Assembly: GCF_918797505.1 (NCBI RefSeq)
Contig: NC_092793.1
Coordinates: forward strand, 5,404,366 to 5,468,365
Direction of reading: 5' to 3'
From: Bemisia tabaci
Taxonomy: Eukaryota; Arthropoda; Insecta; Hemiptera; Aleyrodidae
Length of the DNA stretch: 64,000 nt
The position numbers and the translations under genes are program-made. Below are positions 23,601 to 34,300 of this stretch, piece after piece. Below the pieces are notes generated by a model that was given only the letters and a program-made list of their open reading frames with translations, was not told where the DNA came from and searched no databases. Every line of letters starts with the position of its first letter. Position 1 is the stretch's first letter.

Positions 23601-26600
23601 TTTGCAAATTTCCTGATGTTTTCCCTGATTTCCCTGACATTTCCTCGTCTTCTGGGTCGCTAGACAGCCTAAAAACTAAATACGATCTATCTCCATTTTA
23701 CAGATAATTCTCAATAATCATCTTAGAGGAAGAAGAAAAAACTTATCCCAAAAATCGGACTTTTTTAAAGGTTTTAATTCCATATTTTTCTCAGGGATCC
23801 CCTGTTTAGTTCTACATATTTTCATGGGGTCATGGGTGTTTTCCCGTTTTTCCCCGTTTTCACAGGGGCTTCTCCACTTCCTGTGTCACCTTCCAAATGT
23901 TAAATAAAATGCTGAAAAATAAGAAATTAAGGGAAGAAAGCAACTTGCTAACCTTCATCTCTCGTTGATTATCTGCATTGAGTGCTAGATTGCCTAAAGC
24001 TTTTAAGGCTGCTAGTCTTACTGAAATATTCCGATGTGTTAGAAAACTGGTTAAACTAGACAAACATCCTACTTCTCGGAAAATGTTCTGTAACAGAGAA
24101 AAAAGATAATGAGTATTTATATAAACATAAAAATTTAAGGATAGTCTATGGCCTTTCTATTAATCTTGACGATTTAGAGTAATCAAGCGACTGACAAGAA
24201 TTCAACGTTATGGTCACACCTCACAAAATAACTTTTTTTTGTTGTAAAAAACCTCTTGCACAAAAGTAAAAATTATTTTGACCAGGAATTTTAACCTCCG
24301 TAATGTACTCAAGAATTGCGACTAAGGCGACTATGTACGCCAGGAAAACGGGAGCGCATTTAAGCGGGAGAGCTAAAACACTGTATGAAGACCGAAAGTT
24401 GTAATGAAAGATGGGAGATACAATGTGAGTCACACTAAGAGGGAAGGGTAAGAAGAATTAAAATGGAAAAAAAGGGGGTGGTCAAATTTCGGGCATCTTC
24501 ACAATTGTCGTATGTCATTAATCATGTGCGTAGATACACATGCTTTTTGTCATCAATTTTCTTAAAAACGGTGCAGTTCATGGAAAAAAGTCATTTTATA
24601 TAAAATTTTTGGAATTATATTTTAAGTTGAACTAAGCAAAAAACGGACATGATGGTCTTTTTTTTATACTTAAAATTTTGGGTTTTGTTAGAATATCAAC
24701 GCCATATTGTACCTACTTACATCACAAGGTAAGCAAATCTTCAACATGCGACCACCTGCTTTATTTTACCTAAACATTTATTCTTAGATGCAGCAATAAA
24801 ATGTTGGCATTTCATCTACGACACTTTACCGGAAGAGTGTGGATTGGGGATTGAATTAAGAGTCAAGGTACAGTGAATATTACACATACAAACCTGATTT
24901 GCAGCAAATGTACTTAAATTAGAAATAGTAGTGATAACTTTTTCAACAACACTATCTTTAGTACTATGAAGGAGATAAACCAGCGTTTTTGCTTCATTTA
25001 CATCGATAGTCCTGAAAAATAAAGAAAATATTAATACTAAGACGTACACCTCATACATTCTGGAAAAATAATTATTATTAAGTACATATGGGTAAATTGA
25101 AGATGCCAGAGTTTCTAATTAAAAGGCTAATAGAAGAAGGCAAACAGGGCATGATCTTCTCCATCAGGTACTTTCTTTTACCTGCTTTTCAAGAATACCT
25201 AGCTGGTGTGTTGAGATTTTCATCTAAGTAAATGATGGTGGTGTTGGTTCTTTTCAAGGCAGAGAGCAAATTCTTCTTGACCGTAAACTTGAGACCAAAC
25301 TGCGCAAGAGCCCAAAAAATTGTGGAGGCTGAGGGTGGTTTTTTTAATATTCCTTCACCTTTTTTCCAATTCAAGAGCTTTCTGACTTTTAACACTCTTA
25401 GAATAATACTACTTTGACACACATCCAAAAATAATCAAAAAATTTAACAAGATTTTGATAAGCATATTGTGTTGACCTTCTAGAGAAAACCCAGGACGTT
25501 ACAGAAAATTGCAGAGGCCTTGAACAATCTGCAACCCTCATGCATGCCATGAATACTGAAGCATTCCACCTTTTATTAGATAGATTGTTCTGAAGTGTGC
25601 ACTTAATGGCCAATCAAGAACTACATGGCAAGCCTGAAGAGTAATTTTTCTTAGTAAACTTGCACATTATGTAAAGTTATGTACATTTTCTAACATTCTT
25701 TTTATTTTGTTGATTTATGCTAAATTTAAATGTGCGAGTCCCTTTCAGAGGTCAATAATTGAGCACTAAAAATTTTAACAGTGTAGATTTTTTATGAAAA
25801 ATCTTGCGATGGAATGGTTTACTACCTCTGAATCAAACTGAGAAGCATAGGCAGCAGAGTAGACATATTGAGCCTCCATAGGTAGGTACATACTTAAAAG
25901 CTTTAGTGAAAAATCTGAGAATCCATAGAGCAACAAAAACCAGCTGCTCAAAGAAATATTGATTCATTACTTCAAATAATTTTTTTTGCTCTTTACAACC
26001 CGAAAATCAGGCGACACTAAGCTGCGAAGAATACACATTCGAGCTGTAGGTTTTCAAATTGTCACAGATCAAGACTGAGTGGAATTTGTTTCTGCGGATA
26101 TTCACATGAGTTCCCAGAAAAAGGTCAACTTAACTAAAATTCAAACCAAGGACTTACTGACCTACAGTCAGACGTCCTGAGTACTCCTATTGTGCTAAGA
26201 AAGACTGTACGAAAATTCGAGCGTAGCCAAATTTCCCTAGACAAAGCATGTATTTTTTAGGGAAAGTCATGCATATTTTTCCTTGCAGTTTTTGGATATT
26301 TTAGTTTTAATTGCGAACAAAATTGAAGAAAAATATTCACAATTTTTTCAGTAAATTCATTTTGTATTGAAGAAAATACGGCAAAGTCTCAAGGTTCATA
26401 CATACAGCATTTTTCCTGAATAGGGCAAACTAAGACAACCAAGCAGGCTAACCTTACACTATGGCTTACCTATTACTGTGTTCTAGTTGGTCTAAAACAG
26501 ATCCCACATCAGCACCTTCTTGCAATACTTTGTCGGCAGTTTTCTTCAGCTTTTCAAGGGTTTTGGGACTCGGGGCCCGGGGAGGTGGGAGCGGAGATTT

Positions 26601-27228
26601 TTGGCGGATTGATTTCCTTACCCACCGCCGTTTCAATGATGATCCAACGCCAGTGTCAATATCAATTAGAGTTAGATTTTCTGTTGATTGACTCCCTAAG
26701 AGATGACGAACATCTACTGGACTAAGAATTCTGGGCGAGCTCCAAGGTGAGGCCTGCAATAATCAATAAAAGCAAAATTAGAAGAGAGTTTTTGAATAAA
26801 AACTTAGCAATTATGCCATTAAATCAGAGATCAACGTGTAATTCTTTCAATGAAAAAAGCTACTAGGTACCTGGTCAGGGAACTAAGGTAGTCATCAACA
26901 TCAGACATTTTCAAATGAGCCAATTTGATTATTTCCCTGAGTTTAGTTTTTTTCACTTCAATTTCTCTCTTTATTTCCTCCTTTCTTTTTTACACCTTTC
27001 TTTTGTTCTTCTTCTTTACTCTGTCTCATTTTTTTCCTTTGGAATTCCTATCCGGTAAAACTTTTTGAATCAAAGCGCTCCCCTACACTCAAAATACAAC
27101 CTCAGCCGAGGATGGCAATTCCAGAGATGGACCTTTCCGCACCATTAGCATTCTATTATTGATCTCTTTTACTCTATTTTTCTTCCAATCTTCTAAATCT
27201 TGTATTCATGTTTAATGCTGCTACCTTC

Positions 27229-27272
<44 letters not shown>

Positions 27273-30200
27273 CCTTGTGATGTAACTGTGTACAGAGGTG
27301 CTAATGGCTATAGTTGTGAAAACACCGCTTTAAATGGACAAATATTACTACTACTGTTTTCTCTCTTTAAATTCATCTTTCTTTACTTTTCATTTTCTTT
27401 TTTTTTTTGGTCTCCCTCTCTTTTATCTTTTGAGATATTTTTTTGTGTTAAATCTAGTCTGATTTATTCTATTATGTAAAACTGGACCAACCACACAAGC
27501 AAATGCTCATGACTGGCCCCAAGTGAATTATTATGCTTGGTCGAATGTACATTTCAAAAATAAAATTATCTATCTATCTAGACTTCTTCGCTACTAGTAT
27601 GTAGCTCACAAAATTGAGGAGAAATTTAATGCATCTGTTCAAAGAGATAGGAATCTTGCAGACAGACTTACCGTCAAACTTCGTGCACTATGAACGCTGT
27701 GAGACTTGTGAGGCGACTGGTTTGTCTGTATTGCTAGTACTGTATCTGTAAACATTTTGGCTCTTAAATTCAATTCTCTGATTCTTTCCTGAACAGTGAA
27801 TGGTCTGAGTGCAATCTTCTTTGATCCTGAGAGGTCCAGGTCCCCTAGCAAAACATCAGTCTGTGTGGTCTGAGATAATCTCCTGAAGTACAATCGATGT
27901 TCTTGCCGATAACCTGTGCAAAGAATAAAGAAGATTATGTGACTATAAACCTTACAATAATAAAAATAGACCGGAAAAGGCAGGGACAAGACTGAAAAAA
28001 CACACAACAATTATTACTAATCAAGAGACGTTTCGACCGGTCTCCTGGTCATTATCAACCGTCCAAAATGAATTGAAAAATCTAAAAAAACAAAAGCTAA
28101 AAACAATGTTACCGGTCCCTGGTCATGATGGCTAGAAGACCCATAGCGACTGGAAGGGTCTATTTTTATTATATGTTCTCAGGTTGCTAAAGTGTACATT
28201 TATCTATGCACCATACAATACAAGTTTCTAGCTCTAAATGTGATATCAATGGTGAAAGTTGAAATATGACATTAAGGATGAGCCATGTTGCAGATTTTTT
28301 TACCCTTTCCAATGTCTCAGATGAAAACTAAGTGATGGCATTGCTTAGTGGAATTCTTCCCTTGTGAAAAACCTCTGAAAAGTAGTTATGACAAAGGGTT
28401 TTTTGGACCTCCTAGCAGGGGTGCACATTTCACTGTGCTTCCACAATGGACCACTAGACAAGGTACGAATTTAAGCAATCTGATACATGTTTCTTAACCA
28501 GAATTTCACGTAGAACACGATTAGCGCAATGGATATTACTGAAACTAACTCCTAACGAAGATATCAACGTTTTTATTTCACATTGGGTACGAGGAATTTG
28601 AACTGCCCGCTCACAAGAAACTCAAAGCTCTACGTGAGTCAAATCGCGCACTACAACGGTTTCGGCAATCTTCTCTGTCGAGCAGTGTTCATTTCCCACC
28701 ATGTGTTGTTCAAACAATAGGCAATTTCCTATAGCTGAGCCAAAGCGTCAAGATTGCGGTTGCCAGATTTTTTATACCGCAGAGACTGTCATCATGATCA
28801 CGTTTAGCGCGCGATGTGAATCACGTAGAGTATTGAGTTTTCATGAGCGGGTGGTTTGAATTCACGCGTCAAGAATCATTAAATATCTTCGTAAGGAGTT
28901 GATTTTGGTAATTTTCGCTGTGCGTATTGTGCTTTACGTGAAATTTTGGTTAAGAAACATGTATCAGAATGCTGAAATCCGTACCTTGTCTAGTGGCCCA
29001 TTTCGCGCGATAAGCTTTTCCTCTTCCACAAAAAATTTTCAAAAAATTTCCACAATTTCGTGACTCCTTCCACAAAAAGCTATGACCTTTTTTTTGTTTC
29101 GGTGAAAAATCTGAGATTCAAAATGAAGAGCGAGAAAAGAAACGAAAGAAAGAAAGAAAGAAAAAAAATTTCCACAAAATTTGGGACGCTTCCACATTTT
29201 CAGGCGATACTTTATCGCGTGATCGCGCTTCCGAAAATCGAGAAGGCCTTCCACAATTCCACGCGATAATTTATCGCGTGATCTAGTATATTGTGCACCC
29301 CTGCTAAATACACTCTCTTACGCGTGCAGGAATGGATATTGGAACTCATTCACGGCAGGCGCAGTGATACGACTATTGGACCACAGGTGTAAGCATGTTG
29401 CTGCCAGCCGGATTGAAGGCGCGCCACACTCCAGCATTTACTCGGGTCCCGTCCCGTGCGATCTCCCTGGCTGGCGCGCCGCTAAAATCGCCGCAAAGGG
29501 AGGACTGCACGTCATTATCCTTGACTCTCTGTCCCGTTTTTACCACAATTATGGTGAAAGTGTATCCCTGAATTGTAACCATTCAGAATCTCGGGTCGGG
29601 TTTATTAAATTCATTTTTTTAAAATGAGGTATGAAACGAGCGAAAATATTGCGTCAAAATTTCCGGCGACTGCAGAAAATCCGCGGAAATTCTTTAGAAA
29701 AACTGTATTTGCCTTTCGTAACAATAATGATTAAAAATAAGATATTAGTTGAGGTCTGCAACGTTGCAGTCGGAGCTAAATACCAGGGGTGCACATTTCA
29801 CTGTGCTTCCACAATTTTGCGCGATAAGCTTTTCCTCTTCCACAAAAAATTTTCAAAAAATTTCCACAATTTCGTGACTCCTTCCACAAAAAGCTATGAC
29901 CTTTTTTTTGTTTCGGTGAAAAATCTGAGATTCAAAGTGAAGAGCGAGAAAAGAAACAAGAGAAAGAAAGAAAGAAAAAAAATTTCCACAAAATTTGGGA
30001 CGCTTCCACATTTTCAGGCGATACTTTATCGCGTGATCGCGCTTCCGAAAATCGGGAAGGCCTTCCACAATTTCACGCGATAATTTATCGTGTGCTCTTG
30101 TATATTGTGCACCCCTGCCTACTAGTTCAGCCGACTTCGGAGCAAAACAAGGTAAAGGTGTCTTCAGATAAGTAGGCATTTGTTTATATTCCACTTGCAA

Positions 30201-30752
30201 GCAACCGCAAGCAATTAGGGATCAAGGATTGACTATACTTGCAATCAGGCTGTAGTCAATCCTCGAGCACTTTGGGATGATTGAACTGCTGTCGCTTGCA
30301 AATATAATGTAAACTAATTCCAACTGATGACACCTCTAATATTATGTTACACCAGAGTGCTAAGATTGTAAATTTGCTCACAGGAAATGGGATATTTAAG
30401 AGCATGAAACGGTCCCTGTCACCACCAGTGCACGAGTTTTGAAACATTATTCGATGGAGGCAGTGCTGCTGACACTCCTCGGAAAACCTCTTTTCTCATG
30501 TATATCCTATTTACAAAGAAATGCAAAGATACGTGCAAATTGAGGATCTAAAATGAAAGGTAGTACAATCACACTTATCACCGAGAAAGAGGGGTGAAAT
30601 GATAACTTACCGCCTTCGCCCTCGCGCTGACCTAATTTTCGACAGAATGCAGTTCTCACCACCGAGTATCCTACATAAGCGAACCCAGCAAAGACGGCCG
30701 AGCAGAGGGCAACCTTATTAGCAGTCTTATCATTACCAACGGAGTTCGCCAT
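20608..30752 (-). CDS. ARMC10: ARMC10/ARMCX-like armadillo-repeat protein, complete (8 exons, 487 aa)
   Basis: Exons on the minus strand: 30752-30611, 27913-27672, 26753-26470, 25011-24894, 24087-23953, 23129-22881, 21957-21794 and 20737-20608 (stop TAA). All introns are GT-AG, every phase closes, and the total is 1464 nt. The ATG sits in a good context (aaaaATGG). Residues about 14-32 form one hydrophobic segment (VALCSAVFAGFAYVGYSVV) followed by R and K: a signal anchor of the type that places ARMC10 and ARMCX proteins in the outer mitochondrial membrane. Residues 48-222 are polar, with a PPPRAPSP stretch. From about 223 to the end there are armadillo-type helices, for example VVEKVITTISNLSTFAANQ, VRLAALKALGNLALNADNQ, LTHCALLTLSNVAV and VKVQALKLLINLSCNEE, one or two per exon. 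Known members act in mitochondrial transport and dynamics; this role is inferred here. It is divergent from BRCC36. A possible polyadenylation signal (AATAAA on the minus strand) lies at 20361-20356. Introns 1 and 6 carry large foldback elements. Confidence 0.92.
21115..21551. mobile_element. Foldback MITE in ARMC10-like intron 7
   Basis: The arms begin with GGAGTACAATAGAGTCGCAA on the left and its complement on the right, and continue imperfectly inward. No coding content. Confidence 0.6.
22338..22791. mobile_element. Large foldback element in ARMC10-like intron 6
   Basis: The two halves are imperfect reverse complements from end to end: AACATT-TCAATG-GTTG outer ends, a TTTTGATGCTTGATTCT pair, an AAACAGCAACTTTCTA pair and a central TTTCTTCCACCTTG pair, with TGACGTCA and TGACGTAA in the arms. 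No target duplication was identified, so the boundaries are approximate. Confidence 0.65.
26250..26424. mobile_element. F-family MITE, decayed, in ARMC10-like intron 3
   Basis: GGGAAAGTCATGCATATTTT and ATTGCGAACAAAATTGAAGA match the F core; the ends have decayed. Confidence 0.6.
27233..27266. repeat. Poly(T) run in ARMC10-like intron 2
   Basis: Uninterrupted T run of about 34 bp. Confidence 0.9.
27270..27592 (+). repeat. Possible 3' end of a LINE-like retroelement
   Basis: The segment ends with AAAATAAAATTATCTATCTA, a polyadenylation-like signal joined to an ATCT microsatellite, a known style of non-LTR retrotransposon tail. No coding part is present. Low certainty. Confidence 0.35.
28416..29303. 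mobile_element. H-family MITE, copy 1, with nested G element
   Basis: Terminal inverted repeats are CAGGGGTGCACA and its complement TGTGCACCCCTG. It is nearly identical to copy 2 (29784-30117) except that 28447-29000 holds an inserted element. The CAG...CTG ends and 8-bp flanks suggest the hAT superfamily. Left flank is CCTCCTAG, right flank CTAAATAC. Confidence 0.8.
28447..29000. mobile_element. G-family foldback MITE nested in H copy 1
   Basis: The left end TGGACCACTAGACAAGGTAC and the right end pair over about 70 bp with few mismatches. Comparison with the uninterrupted H copy 2 shows this 554-bp block is exactly the extra DNA, with at most a 2-bp (AT) target duplication. The interior also carries matching inverted stretches (28600-28660 against 28790-28850). 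Confidence 0.8.
29304..29783. other. Segment between paired H elements, with possible captured DNA
   Basis: This 480-bp stretch of ARMC10-like intron 1 begins and ends with the same 8 bases, CTAAATAC, each abutting an H element. Its middle (29340-29520) is clearly more GC-rich than the intron around it and carries two GGCGCGCC-type palindromes. An 87-codon open frame on plus (29364-29627) and a 69-codon frame on minus overlap; neither resembles a known protein. Confidence 0.6.
29784..30117. mobile_element. H-family MITE, copy 2
   Basis: A 334-bp element with CAGGGGTGCACA ends, in the same orientation as copy 1. Left flank is CTAAATAC, right flank CCTACTAG. The 150-codon open frame across it is a repeat artefact. 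Confidence 0.8.
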
Positions 30753-31300
30753 TTTTTACTTCTTTAAAGTAGCAGATGCATGAGAAATGGACACTCCAAG
30801 ACCTTGAGGGTGAGTCTGAAGACTAGAGCTCCTGCTGATGACACAGAGGGCAACAATCCGATCACACCAATTTATGGGCATACACTCGTGCTAATATTAA
30901 TGGAAACACCTTTCTTCGATAAAATATTACGTGAGAATAAGGATACACGACATAATTGCGAAGGTACGGTGTGAAATTTAAAGAATCTTGATTAAAATTA
31001 CATTCACGATTGCGAACCTCCACGATGTAAATAAACAGGAAGGAGGAAGGACGAAGGAAGGAAGCACGGTGAGGGTGAGATTGTGCCGAAATGACGTCAA
31101 GGACAATGACGTCAGGACAGTCTCGACCTCTAATTGGTCAATTTAGGAGGTAATCAAAACATAAACAATAACATAACCTTAGTTTGTATTTTATTTCGCC
31201 GCCTTGCCAATATCTAGCGAAATTTTGCATTCGTACCATTTATGCTATCATATTTTTTCGTGCTTGTGGTCTCATACAGTAGTGAATTAGAAAATTCATC
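30753..31300. promoter_or_regulatory. Bidirectional promoter region between ARMC10-like gene and BRCC36
   Basis: The two start codons face away from each other across 548 bp. The half nearer BRCC36 holds two perfect palindromic CRE sites, TGACGTCA, at 31092-31099 and 31107-31114 with 15-bp spacing, and a reversed CCAAT box (ATTGG) at 31133-31137. A run of GGAA cores, the core of ETS-factor sites, lies at about 31038-31065. No convincing TATA box was found. CRE, CCAAT and ETS sites are known to be common in divergent housekeeping promoters; co-regulation of the two genes is an inference. Confidence 0.75.
31092..31114. promoter_or_regulatory. Twin CRE sites (CREB/ATF)
   Basis: Two exact copies of TGACGTCA, each also preceded by AA, start 15 bp apart. 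The site is palindromic, so it can serve either gene. Confidence 0.75.
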
Positions 31301-34300
31301 ATGTCATTAAAGGAAGTTTATCTGACGGGTGATGTTTTTCTCAACTGTCTTCAACTTGCTTTCTCCAATGAGAAGCAAGAAGTTATGGGACTTCTCATCG
31401 GCGAGGTAATATTTTCTCCCTACTTTTTGTCGAATTGATCAAAAACCTGTCAATATCTTGCTCAGCTGTACTTTTAGACTCCAGGCCATGAAGCATTCAT
31501 CACTAGCATCTTGAGGTTTCAGCGAGGCATTGCGGCAGTGAAACTACCAGACCACGTACCTGTGTCGGTTTGCAACATTGCAGACTTTCCGTAATACTTA
31601 CTTTATTTTTTATATGGAACACTACTCACTGTCACTTTTTGTAAACTTCCTTGATATTTCCTCTCTAATCAAAGAAAACTCTGTGTAAATTTTAAGGAAT
31701 GATATTGATTTATTCTCCTTTAAAAATAAAATGGGGGCGGAGATTCTGAAGTATAGCGAACAAGGTACGTGTTCTGGTAGCTTCACCAATGGTTGGCTTG
31801 CAGTGCACCAGTGTCCTTTATTGTAACCTCATTTCAATCTTCCTAAGTATTGTTGAAGTAAACTGACATTAATTTGACTCATCAATTTCTCATTGATCCA
31901 TTGCACTTTAATATTGAACCAATATCAGTTGATATTCTGTTGTTTTCTTGCAGTTGAAGCCAACGGATACCGATGACAAATCAGTAAATGCCCTAATAAC
32001 TCATCTATTCATTCCTCAAAGAGCTGATAGGAAACGTGATCGTGTTGAGACATCACCAGAGCAGTTAATAGAGGCATCAGTGGAGGCCGAGGCACTATCC
32101 AAGAAACTGCAGAAACCTGTGACTGTCTGCGGTTGGTTCCACTCTCACCCTCATATCACTGTTTTTCCATCACACGTCGGTTAGTACTTCAGAATTATAA
32201 CTTCAAATTCAAATATTCCTAGTGCTATGGAGGTATGAAATTGATCTAGGGTGAGTTGATAAGGAAACGCTGAAATGCTTTCCTTAGTTAGTCCACCTCG
32301 TTTAAGCCAAATTTTTTTAAAATGTGGTCCATCTTTGGGGCGGTTTATGAAATATGTAACGCAAGTATTCTTTTTAAGTATACTGGCATCCTCAGAGGTG
32401 TTGCAGTTGGTTATAAATGCTATCAAAGGATCAATTATAAATTGCATTCCGATGGTGAAATTACCAGACCATGTATCTCGATTTGCGACATTGCAAACTT
32501 CCTGTCATTCTATTTTTTCTAAATGGAAAACTACCCAATGTCAATTCTTGAAAACCTCCGTGCTTTGTCTTCTCTATGCAAAGATACTCTGTGAAAACCT
32601 CAAGGAATGATATTAATTTGTTCTATTTTAAACAAGTCAAATAGGGTCGGATGTCAGTACCATGAAGTTTCAAAGGAAGATGGATTTTGGTCAGCAGCTC
32701 CATTTAGTTTTCTTGGATACTCATAAGGCCTATTATATTGTTCCTCTTGTGAAACTTTGGGAAGTCCTAGAAGAGACTGGTTTTAGTAAAGGACTTACTG
32801 GGGCAGTCAAAAAATTTTACGTGCATACATGTTTGTAAACACCGCAAAAAGCTACGGGGTCTGATAGTTTTACCATCAGTTTCATACCTCCAAGCTCCCG
32901 TCCGGAGATAGGCATTAAAATGTTTTCTCATCAATAAATTATTTTATTGATGAGATTCTTATATATTTTCATACATTATTATGTTTTCTTTCTTTGTGTT
33001 AATTTATTTTTTCAATTTTTCCTCTGTTACAGATGTGAAAACACAGGCTGCTTATCAAATGATGGAAAAAGGCTTCGTTGGCATCATATGTTCAATTTTC
33101 AACACTGATCAACATCATGTAAGTTCCAAGAAACATTTTCTCGCGTCTAATCTTTAGAATATTTGTAACGCGCATATGTAGTATATTACTGTTGCAATCT
33201 TTTCAAACCTTAAATGATACAACATGTATCAAATCTCCCACAGCCTCATGGAAAAATGTGTGAGGGCCTGGGGGGCTATTTGCATATTTTGATATGCTTG
33301 TCAAAAAGTTTACAAATGCCTCATGTATATTTTTGCAAATCACTGTAGCTTTTAATATCCAGTATCAAAGGTAAAGGGGCTGCATTATTTTACTCCTTTT
33401 TGAGAGCGTTGAAACTAGGGTCAAAATATGAAGGCGGTTGGCAGTTTAGCCATCAGACAAAGTGGTCGAATAAATAGGACTTTACAATGTGCATTTTGGA
33501 TGTTTAATCTAGAATAGCAAATTCAGCAAGAAGAAAGGCAAGAAAATATGTACCTATCAAGTGAAAATGATATTTCCTTCCCAACTTAAAATCATGAATT
33601 TTTCTAACTATAGCTGATTTTGAAATATTTTATTGCACCTCATAGAGCAATCCTTTCTTTTTTGGTGAATGTTGGCACTTTAAGTATAAATACAAATAAT
33701 TGATCATTGATTAAGTTTGTCAAGTGAATAAAATTATTATTTTCATACATTTTGTATTTTTATAATGGTAGTAATTCCTGTTTCTTTTTCTCCGCAGAAA
33801 AATAGAGTCAAACTTACCTGTTTCCAGTCCAATTATAATAATTTAAAAGGTGACTACGAATCCGTTGATATTCCATTCCACATCTTACCTGTTCCTTCAA
33901 TTTCCAGTCATTCCTTTGAGGTAAGATACTTATTTAATCCTAAATTCAACACTTTGAATCAATTTCGGTGGTTCCTAATACTACTTCAAAATTATTTCCG
34001 AATTATTGCCCGGTAATAGTATAAATGATCTAAAGCTCAGATAAAACGATCAGTCATGATGGAGACTCGCTAGGTCTGAGTGTAGATGAATTTTTATTTG
34101 ACAGTTGAACTGGCGCAGTGCACTGAAGGGGAGGATTTGGTTGAGGACTCACTTTAATGTAGGACAAATACCAAGGGAAGCACAGTAAAATTATGAGATC
34201 TACTGAATATTTTATCATGAACAATTTGACAAAATGAAATCTTTATGTGGCAAGTACTTATTCCCTTCCTTACAATTTACTATCTGCCAATTTAAAAAAA

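Noticed and set aside
25189..25428. 79-codon minus frame in ARMC10-like intron 3
   Set aside because: Exons 3 and 4 join in phase without it; residues do not match an armadillo repeat or another known domain.
29631..30083. 150-codon open frame on plus
   Set aside because: It runs across H-family MITE copy 2; the homologous copy 1 is open in part too. It is repeat composition, not a gene.
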